Positions 23,663-35,830 are shown, counted from the stretch's first letter. The stretch is 64,000 bases of DNA from Diogma glabrata (GCA_963693315.1 OY856186.1:279515491-279579490); one strand, 5' to 3'. Numbers and translations are program-made. Notes: generated from the letters alone by a model not told the origin.

Positions 23663-25346
23663 CGATTGTTAGTCATTGTTTACCTACGTTTTTAGTATAA
23701 CCATCGAATTCTATGTTCAATTTTCTATAGAAAACGTATTTTTAATTAATGGAGAAATGATTTTTACTATTAGAAATAAATTAATTTATCGAGCGTGGGA
23801 CGACAAAATGGGCCACAAATGAGTCATTCTTTTACATACTGAACAGATTAGGACAGAATCTGACCAAAACACATATTTGATTTGGCTGAAAAATTTTTGG
23901 CGGGTTTTATATAAAAAAAGATACACGTGTTCTAAGATTTTTCCTTTTTTTTGGGAAAATATAGCGAATCTTAATTTCGACAATTTCGTGATTTTTGTCT
24001 TGAAGACTTGTTTTTAAAAATTCATAACTTTAGTTCTGGTGACGATAGACACTTTTTTCTGTTTTATTTTAACGTTTTATTTTAACAAATCGTATTTATA
24101 GGGCTCCGTACTTTCAAAAAGTAAAAACGGTACCCTATTGGTGAGACTACTGTACCGAGAAACGGTACCCTATTAGTCCGTCCGAATTTCTACATAATCA
24201 ATTTACTTACAAACTATAAGTGCTATCAACTTGAAATTTTCCATAGTTATTAAATGTGTTGTCCCACACCTGATGATAACAAAAAAATTGGAAATATTTG
24301 TTTTTATCTATATTTTATGGACATAGATAAGGAGATAGTAAAACAAAAGTTTTTTTAAGGAATCGAGTTTGGTCTAGAAAAATCGTAAAAAATGGAAGTA
24401 TTTCAAAAACTTTTCATTGAATTTTCGACTGCTTAGTTTTTGAGTTATTACCAAAAACGAGTGGTTTTTTTTGTCCCCTCCCTTAACTTCGAACATTACA
24501 AAAGAAAAAATTTAAAAAAATTCATGGGTGTAGATGGGTTCGCTAAATCGAAACCTAAACTTTTTTTTGGTTGTTCTAATTTCTAATGTTCATCAGATTT
24601 AAAGTAGAAATTTTGAGAAAATATTATTTTTGATCATGGCATGTGATAGTGTAAAAGTTTTTTTTGTAATTTTTGAAAGCACAAATTTCGATTTATTTTC
24701 AAAAATGTAAAAATTATTTTTGTCTCCCCCCCCCCCCCTTAACTTCGAACACAAAAGAAAAAATTTTAAAAAAATCATAGGTGTAGGGATTTTGCTACAT
24801 CGAAAATCAAACCTTTTTTTTGGTTGTTATAATTGTTCGTTAGAGTGGGTTAAAAGTAGAAATTAAAGGGTTAAAAGTAGAAAAAGTAGAAAAAAAAATT
24901 TGATCATGCACATTGATCATGATCATTATTTTTGATTATTTTTGATCATGCACAATCATGCACATGTCCCCTTTATCTACGAACATTACAAAAGAAAAAA
25001 CTTTAAAAATTCATGGGTGTAAGGATTTTGGAATCGATACTAAATTTTTTTTACTAGTTATAATTTCAAATAAACGTGAAACTTTACTGACAAAAACTAT
25101 TTTTTTCTCAAATATTATATACACGGAACCCTCAGCGAGCGCATTATGTTCACACTTGCCTGACTTTTTTATTAATAGAGCAACCATTTTTACTGTTAGA
25201 AATAAATTAATTTATCGAGCGCGGGCAGACAACAATTAATTTATTTCTAGCAATAAAACTCATTTCGCCATTTATTAAAAATACGTTTTTTATGGAAAAT
25301 TGAACGTTTATACTAAAAACGTAGGTAAGGCAACGACTAAAAATCG
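23663..25346. mobile_element. Inverted-repeat element hosting a nested insertion
   Basis: The left arm (about 23663-23798) starts CGATTGTTAGTC and contains TTTACCTACGTTTTTAGTAT and AGAAATAAATTAATTTATCGAGCG. The right arm (about 25205-25346) is its reverse complement at moderate divergence. The interior is filled by the 24100-25142 element. This looks like a foldback DNA element later invaded by another non-autonomous element. Confidence 0.55.
24100..25142 (+). mobile_element. Non-autonomous DNA element with AGGGYTCCGT ends and internal repeats
   Basis: It begins AGGGCTCCGTACTTTC and ends ACGGAACCCT, giving short inverted termini. The interior holds three tandem-like blocks of about 250 bp, each with TTAACTTCGAACA, CAAAAGAAAAAA and TTCATGGGTGTAG. 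A C-run precedes the second block near 24726. A related left end is at 56709. Similar AGGGTTCCGTAC ends are familiar from widespread insect repeats. No transposase is present. Confidence 0.55.
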
Positions 25347-25359
25347 ATTTTAACATTTT

Positions 25360-25641
25360 AAATGTTTATAAAAATCCTCAAACGCGTACATATATCTTTT
25401 TTTTATATAAAACCCCCTCAGAAATAACGCAACACTATTATAGAATACAAATTGACCAAAAACAATAAAGCATAATAACACGATCTTCAAAAGTTCACAC
25501 ATAAGTGAAAAATCTATGATTTTTATTCTATTTATTTATCTCCTCTTGCATAGACTGCGTAATCATATTTTATTTTCCTATTAGATAAAACTACAATTTC
25601 CTGTTGCGTTTTATTTTGTTGTTGTAATCTTTAAATAAATA
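25360..25641. other. AT-rich spacer
   Basis: Nothing recognisable lies between the nested inverted-repeat element and the mariner-type element. Confidence 0.4.
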
Positions 25642-26243
25642 TAAAGTTGTAAGAAATCAGCATATCGTGCAAGTACTTTCGAAAATCTGAAATTTGGTGA
25701 AGAATATAATTATAATCACAAAAAATATAGTAAGTCAGTATATTTCTGTAACAGGTTCCGTCAGTCGCCAATAAAAGGTTGCGTCTTGCCTTTCTGTAAT
25801 ACGGAACACTCAATAAATAATTTAAAATTTATTGAATGAAGTTACTTTGTTTATTGTATGTGTTTTATTGCATATACTTTGCAACTAATCTTCTCAATAA
25901 GAAGCCGGTAACGAACGGCAGTTAAAATATATAAGAATAAAGAAAAATAATAAAATTAATGAAATCATATAGAGATATATAATTAAAGTATATTTCAAAC
26001 AAATATTTTTAATCTTGTGCATAAAACCAAACATATAAAAATATTATTTTAATCTGATTGGCTGGCGGCTGTAGGTGTAAACATCTCTTGGATCACCATT
26101 TTCTGGATCATTTATATCTGACGACTCATTATCTGCAAATTAATATAAGCGCAATTAGTTTAATTTCAAAATAATAAAATAAGTAAGATAAACATCGATC
26201 CTAGTGATGATGCGCTCTAAAAATGTGTAATTTTCTTGACGTT

Positions 26244-27346
26244 TGTAACGTTATATTCGTTATACCGCTATATTCGCCTAAACAATAATAAAACCAATTC
26301 ATCTTCTTTTTCTAATTCAATAACAATTTATTTCAATAGTTTCAGTTCATTTTTTTACATTAATAATAATTTTAAAATTTGCTAATACTTAACGGCTAGT
26401 TAAATTTCGAATATACTATAAAAAACAAACGAACGTACTCAATTTTATTTCCAATTCTAACGAACAGATGTCGTTACTAATTTTTGCTGAATCTTTGGTA
26501 TTACATGATTGATTAGAAGATGTCAAATCAAAAATCACATTTTTTGGTTTGAATGAATTTTCCGATGTTAAAATTTTGATTTAAATAAAAATTCATTCCG
26601 GTCTTGATTTTTCAAAAGATGACATCTAGTCAAAGTTTGTTCATGCAATCATGTTTAGAAAAAAATAAGTTCATTGATAATTATATCAAAACCAAATTTT
26701 TGTAATGTTATATTTAAACACGAAAATGTTTTATGAAAGTTTGAATAGTGTGTTTTTAATTATAAGTGTCTGGAATTAAAAATAAAATAATAAATTGATA
26801 CATATCAAAGATTACGTTTGATTTATTCTAAATGTGAGGATCAAATACATATACTACACACAAATGAACATTTTAATATATTTACAAATAATTTAATGAG
26901 AAAATGTAAGCAAGCTATAAAACTATTTAAGGAAGGTAAAGAAAAGATGTTTGATGAAAATTCTCACTATCGAAGAAACTTACCAAAATTAAGTCTGGTT
27001 TTTTTGCACATATGTTAAGTGAATTAAAAGCTATATTTCCAAATGGATTTTTTGCTGGTGAATGGAAAGAAAACAACGAAGGCAATCTGGAAAGGATAGA
27101 AGGCATCACATCGATTACATAGAAGATAAGTTTATTTGTTTTTATATATATATATTATTAATTAATTCCGAAGTTTAACTATTGAAATGTCAGATTAGGA
27201 ATAAGTATTTTAAGAGATTCCTAAATTCAAATTTGTGTGAGGGTGATCGTTACAATCCGTAGGTTAGTTATATTTTTATTTTTTCTTGAAGTAGCAAAAT
27301 TGTTGTGTATAAAAGTCCAAGCCACCTACAGTGGCACTTAACAATC
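26244..27346 (+). repeat. 5' LTR of the gypsy element
   Basis: It runs from TGTAACG to AACAAT and matches 34353-35442 throughout, apart from a 13-bp insertion at 26252-26264 and a handful of substitutions. Internal features are a hairpin-forming inverted repeat at about 26517-26627 (AGATGTCAAATCAAAAATC mirrored by GATTTTTCAAAAGATGACATCT) and the captured Cbl fragment. Confidence 0.8.
26794..27062 (+). pseudogene. Cbl: Fragment of the host Cbl ubiquitin-ligase gene captured in the 5' LTR
   Basis: Translation gives DTYQRLRLIYSKCEDQIHIL, an NLMRK motif, CKQAIKLFKEGKEKMFDEN, SHYRRNLPKLSLVF and, after a small frameshift near 27000-27010, MLSELKAIFPNGFFAGE. This is the four-helix bundle of the Cbl tyrosine-kinase-binding domain, close to the conserved animal sequence. 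In Cbl this region helps bind phosphotyrosine targets. Here it is only about 90 codons, lacks a start, has a frameshift followed by stops, and is followed by unrelated sequence. It is therefore a captured gene fragment and not a working gene. It lies in the sense orientation of the retrotransposon. The identification is from memory of Cbl proteins, but the match is long and nearly gap-free. Confidence 0.85.
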
Positions 27347-27347
27347 T

Positions 27348-27360
27348 GGCAGCCGAAACA
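27348..27360 (+). other. Candidate primer-binding site
   Basis: TGGCAGCCGAAAC begins one base after the LTR end. TGG pairs with the universal CCA end of tRNAs, and this location is where reverse transcription of an LTR element is primed. The matching tRNA was not determined. Confidence 0.6.
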
Positions 27361-29944
27361 AAGACCTGGGGCTTTGTAAGGGTTTTTTTATACTTGAATT
27401 ATATGAGTAAATAATTAATGATTTTGTATATTTTTGGCGCAGTTTTAGGCGTTGGTTGTCAAACCGGTTTGGTTTGGCAAAGATATTCATATAATATTAT
27501 AATAAATTTTTGTAATTTTTGGGTAAAACCAGTATTGGTTTTTTTGTTGACTTATTTTTTGGATGATGCAATTAATTTATATATGAAATTAATTGTATGT
27601 TTTTTTTGATTATGGTTAGATTTAGTAAATGTTTAGCTAGCTTTTTTCAAAGCACTCATACGCGATCCCCATATTCGTCATTGGTTTAGTGTGAGTTACA
27701 ATTTCGAGGTATTGATTGGTGTATTATTAACACTATAGGGTGGATGTCAATAGAACATGTCTCATTACAGTTCTATAAACTTTTGAACTTATACGGAAAT
27801 GTTGAAATATTTTTATTTGGCTAATATAATGTTCATTTTTGGCCAAAACGACTTCTATTGCAGTACGCCTTATTAGATTTTATGATTTGTACATGGATTG
27901 TTTTGTGTATCTCATATATATATACAAAATAATTTATGTCAAACCTGAAAGTCTAGGTAGGTTTCCTATTGCAACACAATTCGTTTGGTGAAAGAATTTT
28001 TTGTGGTTAAGTCATGTTTTTATGAGTTTTAGGATGTTATTAACGTAATAAAAGTTAACATTGACCAAACGGTTTTTCAACAATTTTGTATAAGTTTAAA
28101 TCTTTCGTCACTACTTTCAAAGTATTATTGGTCTGTGTTTATAGAAGTATAATTGAAAATAATTAATTCCCATTAACTTTATAGAGTGAGCCGGATCCAA
28201 ATCAATATCTCCACATTTGTCATCATATTGATCCGCTGACGTACGTATACATATCTCGTATGAGTCCATTTTAGTTACCACCATTTTTAAAATTATTTTT
28301 TATTGCGATTAATTTAAAAAATAAGATAAATATAGAAATAATTATTTTTAGCTAACATTTATTTTTGTTTTGAATACAATAAATAAAGCGATGAAAATTT
28401 GACCTGAACAAATATATTAGAATTAATAACTTAAAAATTAGTAAGCTTAGTTTTAAATTTAAAATAATCGTAATTTTTTTTATAATATAAATTACCAATT
28501 TATTATCTAGTCTGAAGATTAAATTTAATTAATTTCATGTAAAACTTTATTAACACATATTATATATTTCATGTTTCGATTTAGCATTTTTAAATAAGAA
28601 ATTATTTAGATTATGGATAAGTTATGTATTATTTACTTTATGTTAATGTATAAATTCTCCTTTCTCAGCGGTAGGCCTAACAAGCCATCCATAGAGCTTC
28701 ACTCTTTAACATTAATGACGTTCTTAGGTCGCCTATGGCCATCGGGGTTATGCGATCGAAGAACATTGGTTTCTTCTCTTCATTCGGCGAGGAAGTCCTC
28801 AGGGACGAGGAGTGGTGTTGCTGTGTTTGTACTTAGGTGCAAACCAGTAGTACCGTTCTTTGCTCAGAGGCTTCTTCGGTGTAATGAAGAGAAGAACCAA
28901 TTATACTTTGCTTTCAGGATCAGAGGCTTCACCTCATACAACTTCAAAAAACTTTTCCATTTTTCCACTTAGCTTTTACAATAAAACAATTTTTCATGGA
29001 GTTTAGGTTTTGAAGTCTGGTGCTCGGGAGCGTTCTTCAACTTTCGCATTAGGTTTAGTTGTAATTTATTTGTAGGTTAAACAAGCACAACTGGGTCAGT
29101 AGAAATGGACCTAGTGTCTAATCGTGACAGTTGTGATTGTTTTATTAGTTTGGGGAGAAACTGTTCTGTAGAATCTGGTCGTTAGGGGCTTTTCTAGTCG
29201 GCTCTCACATGCATTGTTGGAGTGGGCTCGCGAACGCGATATTTTAGATTTAAACAAAATGGATATTGTACCATACTTACTTTTTAAATTGTCTCCAGAC
29301 GAATCTTGATTTTGGGAATCTCTTATCTTATTAAATAAAAATAAAATAAATAAAACAAATTTTTTTGAAAATTAAATAAATAAAATTTTTATTAAATAAA
29401 ATAATTTTCTTTAGAATTAAATAATTTTAGGTAACTAAATAAATAAATTTTTTTAAATACACACTACATCAAGATATAACTAAATATTTTTTATTTTTCT
29501 TAAAAATAAATCAATATTTCGAAGTTAAGACGGTGCATCCGATAAACAGGCATTCTTTTGAATATTTTTTATTTTTCAATTTTTTTAAAAATAAATAAAT
29601 ATTTTTAGGGGTGCTATCGTCAATAAATAATTTTAGGTATATAATTAATTCTGGAATTTCAGCATATCTGAAATTAAATAAATAAATTATATTTTTATAT
29701 ACAATATTTTAGGAATTTTTGTGAAAGGTGAAGCAAAGATTAGGTACGACAGTAGTCTTTTTGTTCTTTTACGAAATTTGGTTTTTACAAAAATTTTTTG
29801 TGTTTTTGAATTGGGCGTTCGTTGTTTTTTTTCCGTTTTTGCGTTTTTCATTTTTCCATCGTACTAACTACATTTTTTGTTGGGAATTGGTTTTAGTATT
29901 GTTGTTGTTTGCGAGTTCATAATTTTTCGGGTTTTACCATCAAA
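27361..29944 (+). other. Unusually long leader of the gypsy element
   Basis: About 2.6 kb separates the primer site from the gag start, with no convincing ORF. A GC-richer block at 28660-28950 contains a long imperfect hairpin: ATTGGTTTCTTCTCTTCATT at 28765-28784 mirrored by AATGAAGAGAAGAACCAAT at 28883-28901. From 29330 to 29710 the sequence is a degenerate array of AAATAAATAAA-type units. The leader could contain a packaging or translation structure, or an older nested insertion. Confidence 0.5.
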
Positions 29945-32900
29945 ATGTCAAACCAACTAGACGTTGACCATCCGTTCTATGGTTTGGAACCCACCGAACT
30001 ACAGATCGAATGTCTGGTTCGGGGTGTAAACTTCAGGGGGAACAATTGGGCAGAAGACTTTGCAATACCACAATTGGGTCCATCACTCCAAGCTGAACAC
30101 ATACACAATAGTCCAGCATTAGTACAGCCGCAATTATCATTAAATTATCCATCAGTACCACAGGTACAACCACCACCATTATATCCACAAGCTCCACTTA
30201 CAGCACCACCACCATACAACCAACCTCCTCAGGTATGGCGTGACGCGGCTCCAGCGTTAGCACCAGTGGAGTACCGAGGGGTTCATGGGAACAATTTGAG
30301 TCGTTATGACTCAAATTGGGTTCCAACCTTCACAGGAGATGGTCACTCTCCTGATGTTCATGAGTTTGTTCACAGAGTGGAGGCGGCTGCCAGGAGGGAC
30401 CGTGTGAATTGGGACGACCTTAGGTCTATCGTTCCACGGTATCTCAAGGGAGCTGCCGACAGATACTATCTGAATTTAACTCATGAATATGAGGTGGTGA
30501 CCTATCCAGTGTTAAGGGAGGGACTCCTACAAACCTTCGGTACGCTCACTGATGATAAGGCGATCTTGCGAGTTCTTCTGAACCGCAAACAAAAGTCAAA
30601 GGAGAGCGTGTACGAGTATCTGGTGGAGATTGGTTCGTTAAATCGTCGTTTAGCACGTCCATTTGCTGACTGTGAAATGCTAGAGATTGCTCGGGAGGGA
30701 CTGAGTGTGGAACTCAAAAATGCTACACTAGCAGCAACAATACATTCTATTGATGAACTTCGGACTTCATGTCAGAAGTTTGAACGTTTGTGGTCCACAC
30801 CAGTTCCGACCAGAACATCAAATTTAAGAATTAGCGACTTACAGCAGATGGATGATTATGAGGTGGATGTGGAACTAGATCGAGATGGTTATATTGAAAC
30901 GATGGATTCAACACAGTCCGAACAACAGCACGAAGAAAGCGACGAGAGATGTAGAAACGCAGGACGATCTGCCACCACTCAGGAAAACCAAATAAAATCA
31001 TCAAATACATTTAATTTCCCATCATTACATCGCACATATTTTAGACGTCTTGAACGTAACATCAGATATTGGAGGATGAGGAAATTATTTCGCAAAGCTT
31101 GTGTTTCATCTATCCTTTCAGAAACAAAGGATCCTCCGCCGCGATTGACAATAAGGATTTTGGACAAACATATTTCAGGACTATTGGATAGTGGAGCGTC
31201 AATCACAATACTTGGAAGAAATTGCTTGGAATTATTGGAATCATCAGGTACAACCTACCGTAAATACACTTCGTGTATTCGTACGGCGGATGGTACTGCA
31301 AATAAAATTTTGGGTTACATAGAAGTTCCAATAACCGTGAATGGCTCCACTAAACCAATGCGGTTTCATATTGTCCCTGGATTACGAGAAGAGCTCTACC
31401 TGGGCATAGATTTCTGGGAGAAATTTGGTATTGTTCCTTCATTTGTTGGTGAACTGACTCGTACAGAGCCAATAACTTTAAATATACATAACCTCACCAC
31501 TGATCAGCAACATGAACTGGACATGATCAAGGATTCTTTCCCGTCATTTGAAGTGTCTGGGCTCGGAAAGACTTCTTTGGTTGAACATGTCATCGATGTT
31601 GGTGATAGTGCACCTGTTAAACAGAGGCACTATCCCACATCGCCGGCTGTTCAACTAAAGGTTTATGCCGAACTCGACCGAATGCTTCAAATGGGCGTGA
31701 TCGAAGAGAGTAACAGTTCTTGGTGCTCGCCAGTGGTCTTGGTACAAAAAGAATCTGGTAAAAACAGATTATGTATTGATAGCCGTCGTGTCAATTCACT
31801 AACGAAAAAGGACGCTTACCCACTTCCCTTGATTGATGGCTTACTAGGTCGTCTAAATAGCACAAAGTACATTTCAAGTATTGATCTCAAAGATACTTTC
31901 TGGCAGATTCCTCTGGCAGAAGCATCTAGAGACAAGACAGCCTTCACAGTGCCTGGTCGTCCATTGTATCAATTCCGGGTTATGCCCTTTGGATTGTGCA
32001 ATGCTCCCCAGACAATGTGTCGGCTAATGCACAAAGTGATACCACATCAATATCACGAAAATGTCTTTGTTTATTTAGATGATCTATTGGTAGTCTCTGC
32101 CACGTTCCAGGAACATATGGAATTGCTGTCCAAAGTCTCTTCATTGTTAAGAGCGGCTGGGTTAACAATAAACCTCAAGAAAAGTAAATTTGTTCTGAGA
32201 GAGGTGAAATACTTGGGATTTTTGGTTGGTGAAAATGGTCTTCGAACAGACCCTGACAAGGTAAGAGCTGTAGCAGAGTATCCAGCTCCATCTACAGTAA
32301 AACAAATACGTAGACTATTGGAAATGGCTGGTTGGTACCAACGATTCATACCAAATTATGCAAGGGTGGTATCACCGATTACGGATGTATTAAAGAAAAG
32401 TTCGGGGAAATTGAAATGGACATTGGAAGCGCAAGCTGCTTTCGAAAATTTAAAACGATTGCTGACTACAGCACCGGTATTAGTAAACCCTGACTATAAT
32501 AAAGAGTTCTTTATTAGATGCGATGCAAGTCTGACAGGGGTAGGTAGTGTGTTGTATCAGGTTGATACTGACGGACAAGAGTGTCCGATAGCCTTCATGT
32601 CGAAGAAACTGAACAAAGCTCAGAGAAATTACTCAGTTTCTGAGCTTGAATGTCTTGCGGCAATTCTGAGTGTGAAGAAATTCAGGGGCTATGTTGAAGG
32701 TCACCGATTTACAATTGTGACTGATCACTCAAGTCTGAAGTGGCTTATGTCACAGAAAGACTTGAGTGGTCGTCTGGCTAGGTGGAGCCTAAAACTCCAA
32801 CATATGGATTTTACCATTGTCCACCAAAAAGGTACCCAAAATATAGTCCCTGATGCTCTATCTCGTCTTTATGACGATACACATGAGGAATTGACGGAAG

Positions 32901-34177
32901 CATTAACACATCACATTAACGACATCAAAATCGACAATGAAGGTTATCGGCACAACGAATATACGGATATGATAGCTAAAGTTCAATCATCACCAAAGGA
33001 CTTTCCATCAGTTAAAGTTGTGGATGATAAGCTTTACATACGTATTGAGCCAAGACCTGATGCAATACCCAACGATGTTCCTGTGTGGAAACTCTGGATA
33101 CCAAAACCGATGACTTCCAACATGATTCAGAAACATCACGATAATAGTACTGCTGCTCATGGAGGTGTTAAAAAGACTTTAGAATTACTTCGACGTCTTT
33201 ATTATTGGCCGGGCATGGCGTCACAGGTACACAACTATGTTGTGTCCTGCGACACATGTAAACAAACAAAAGCCACGAATCAGATATTGCGTCCTCCGAT
33301 GCAATATCAATTCGAAACAGCACGTCCATGGCAGAGAGTCTATATAGATTTTTTGGGACCGTACCCTCGTTCTACACTTGGGAATACGGTGTTATTGATA
33401 GTTCTGGATCATGCTACGAAGTTTGTACTACTGAAACCACTTAGAAACGCAACTTCACCGAAGGTGAATGCTTTTCTAAGGAACGAAGTGTTTCTTACAT
33501 ATAGGGTACCAGAGTTTCTACACAGTGACAATGGCAAACAGTTCACTAGTAGGAACTTTCAAAGTCTTTTGTCAGATTTCGGCATTAAACACATTAGGAC
33601 CGGTGTCTATAGTCCTCAAAGCAACGCGTCAGAGCGGGTCAATAGGTCAGTTCTAGCTGCAATTTGAGCGTTCATAAAAGGTCAACATACCAAGTGGGAC
33701 TCACAAATTGGTGAAATCGCATATGCACTGCGGGCTGCAGTACATTCAGCTACCAAGTACTCACCGTACTATTTACTATTTGGTCAACATCCAATATCGG
33801 ATGGGAATACTTACCATTTGTTGAGATCACTACACAAGCTTGGTGAAGATGCTGGTGAGGAAATAGAACGCTCTGATCATTTGACTCTGCTCAGGAACCG
33901 GGTTCAACAAAATTTAAAAGCAGCTTTCAAAAAATCGCAACATCAGTATAACCTGCGATCTAAACTACGGACTTTTCAACCACAACAACGTGTGTTTGTA
34001 CGGCAACATCATTTGAGTGACGCTACGAAAAAATTCTCGTTAGGTAGGGTAGTTCCTCTGTCTGGTTGTTGTCTCTGGGGGTCACACCTCCCGTGTCCTA
34101 CTTACTGGTTGTATCGGGGTGTCCATAGTGCTGACGTTCGGATGGATGGTCGGTCTCAGTACTCAGTGAGTTCCTAG
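29945..34177 (+). pseudogene. Ty3/gypsy gag-pol polyprotein with one in-frame TGA
   Basis: I choose the ATG at 29945; the frame is open slightly upstream without an ATG. Gag is proline-rich at first and then has a retrotransposon capsid region (residues about 115-290). No CCHC zinc knuckle follows. The protease motif LLDSGASITILG is near residue 413. The RT includes KNRLCIDSRRVN, MPFGLCNAPQ and the catalytic YLDD near residue 709. RNase H starts near residue 857 (RCDASLTGVGSVLYQ) and includes TDHSSLKWL. The integrase has an HHCC zinc-binding region (HHDNSTAAHGG, CDTCKQTK) and a DDE core with D near 1133 (IDFLGPY), D near 1192 (HSDNGKQF) and E near 1230. A TGA at 33665-33667 interrupts the frame right after the DDE glutamate; the same frame then continues to 34177. 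Gag and pol are fused in one frame. Confidence 0.88.
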
Positions 34178-34352
34178 GGACCTCATGAGTGTAGGAACCG
34201 GTCATCGGTCCTGACGCCAGTGACTGTGGGTATCTCGATCCCAGATACAGGTTAGTTGTGGGAATTAGTTCGGTGGTTTCTGACGTAGAGGGGGTGACGA
34301 CGTTTTTGTGATTTCAAGGGTAAATACCTTGGTTTTTACCTTGAATTCATGG

Positions 34353-35442
34353 TGTAACGTCCGCTATATTCGCCTAAACAATAATAAAACCAATTCATCT
34401 TCTTTTTCTAATTCAATAACAATTTATTTCAATAGTTTCAGTTCATTTTTTTACATTAATAATAATTTTAAAATTTGCTAATACTTAACGGCTAGTGAAA
34501 TTTCGAATATACTATAAAAAACAAACGAACGTACTCAATTTTATTTCCAATTCTAACGAACAGATGTCGTTACTAATTTTTGCTGAATCTTTGGTATTAC
34601 ATGATTGATTAGAAGATGTCAAATCAAAAATCACATTTTTTGGTTTGAATGAATTTTCCGATGTTAAAATTTTGATTTAAATAAAAATTCATTCCGGTCT
34701 TGATTTTTCAAAAGATGACATCTAGTCAAAGTTTGTTCATGCAATCATGTTTAGAAAAAAATAAGTTCATTGATAATTATATCAAAACCAAATTTTTGTA
34801 ATGTTATATTTAAACACGAAAATGTTTTATGAAAGTTTGAATAGTGTGTTTTTAATTATAAGTGTCTGGAATTAAAAATAAAATAATAAATTGATACATA
34901 TCAAAGATTACGTTTGATTTATTCTAAATGTGAGGATCAAATGCATATATTACACACAAATGAACATTTTAATATATTTACAAATAATTTAATGAGAAAA
35001 TGTAAGCAAGCTATAAAACTATTTAAGGAAGGTAAAGAAAAGATGTTTGATGAAAATTCTCACTATCGAAGAAACTTACCAAAATTAAGTCTGGTTTTTT
35101 TGCACATATGTTAAGTGAATTAAAAGCTATATTTCCAAATGGATTTTTTGCTGGTGAATGGAAAGAAAACAACGAAGGCAATCTGGAAAGGATAGAAGGC
35201 ATCACATCGATTACATAGAAGATAAGTTTATTTGTTTTTATATATATATATATTATTAATTAATTCCGAAGTTTAACTATTGAAATGTCAGATTAGGAAT
35301 AAGTATTTTAAGAGATTCCTAAATTCAAATTTGTGTGAGGGTGATCGTTACAATCCGTAGGTTAGTTATATTTTTATTTTTTCTTGAAGTAGCAAAATTG
35401 TTGTGTATAAAAGTCCAAGCCACCTACAGTGGCCCTCGCAAT
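34353..35442 (+). repeat. 3' LTR of the gypsy element
   Basis: It is a near-identical direct repeat of 26244-27346. It lacks the 13-bp insertion of the left copy and has an extra TA unit near 35250. The high identity indicates a recent insertion. Confidence 0.8.
34890..35158 (+). pseudogene. Cbl: Fragment of the host Cbl gene captured in the 3' LTR
   Basis: It is the same Cbl segment as at 26794-27062, 8096 bp downstream, with the same frameshift and stops and only a couple of base changes. Its presence in both LTRs shows that the fragment was already part of the LTR before this insertion was made. Confidence 0.85.
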
Positions 35443-35448
35443 ACGTTT

Positions 35449-35830
35449 GAGAAGCAAATCACAGACTTCAGCGCGATAACACAAATTTCATTCTGTAAGA
35501 ACATCAGGAACGAATATGTCGAGCTTTGAAATAAAACCGGTACATTCAAATGATCATGAACGGTCTGTTTTAAAAAATTTAATCTCTCAGCGATTTCATG
35601 AGCATTCGCTGGTTTGAATCAATTAATTTCTTAATTGTGTCTTCATCTGCTTTAGATGCCCGTGATCTTAAACATCAAAATTGCAGGATTGAAATTTTGC
35701 AAACCAAACACTGGCGTTCTGCCTATACATTTTCTCTATAAACATCGAATAATTTTTTCTTACTTTAACAACATTTTAACCTTTTGGTTAATAAAATATG
35801 CCGCGAATGTTGTTTTCCCTTTCCATATTC
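35449..35830 (-). pseudogene. Mariner transposase N-terminal relic
   Basis: Minus-strand translation, with several stops and frameshifts, gives an ordered series of mariner motifs: RGIFYxPKG, VWFAKFQSCNFDV, KADEDTIKKLIDSNQR and the helix-turn-helix NAHEIAERLNFLKQTVHDHL. These match the paired-helix DNA-binding region of mariner transposases. The catalytic DD34D part is not found. The LTR element is inserted next to it, and the other half of the host element has no recognisable transposase. Confidence 0.72.

Larger units (their letters stand above)
26244..35442 (+). mobile_element. Ty3/gypsy LTR retrotransposon nested in the mariner-type element
   Basis: Two nearly identical direct repeats of about 1.1 kb flank a gag-pol coding region. 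A 5-bp ACGTT occurs immediately before the left LTR (26239-26243) and after the right LTR (35443-35447), consistent with an integrase target duplication. A primer-binding-site-like TGGCAGCCGAAAC starts one base after the left LTR. Both LTRs carry the same host Cbl fragment. No env gene is visible. LTR boundaries are not certain: a purine run AGAGGGGG at 34287-34294 followed by TGACG could mark an LTR start 58 bp upstream of the one I chose. Confidence 0.82.

Noticed and set aside
24270..24276. CTGATGA as another hammerhead core
   Set aside because: No stem II closes next to a GAAA and no flanking pairing exists.
26927..27109. Minus-strand frame, repeated at 35023-35205
   Set aside because: It is antisense to the captured Cbl fragment in the LTR and is explained by it.
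28613..28972. 119-codon frame in the gypsy leader
   Set aside because: It overlaps the long hairpin, has no recognisable motif and no ATG context suggesting translation.
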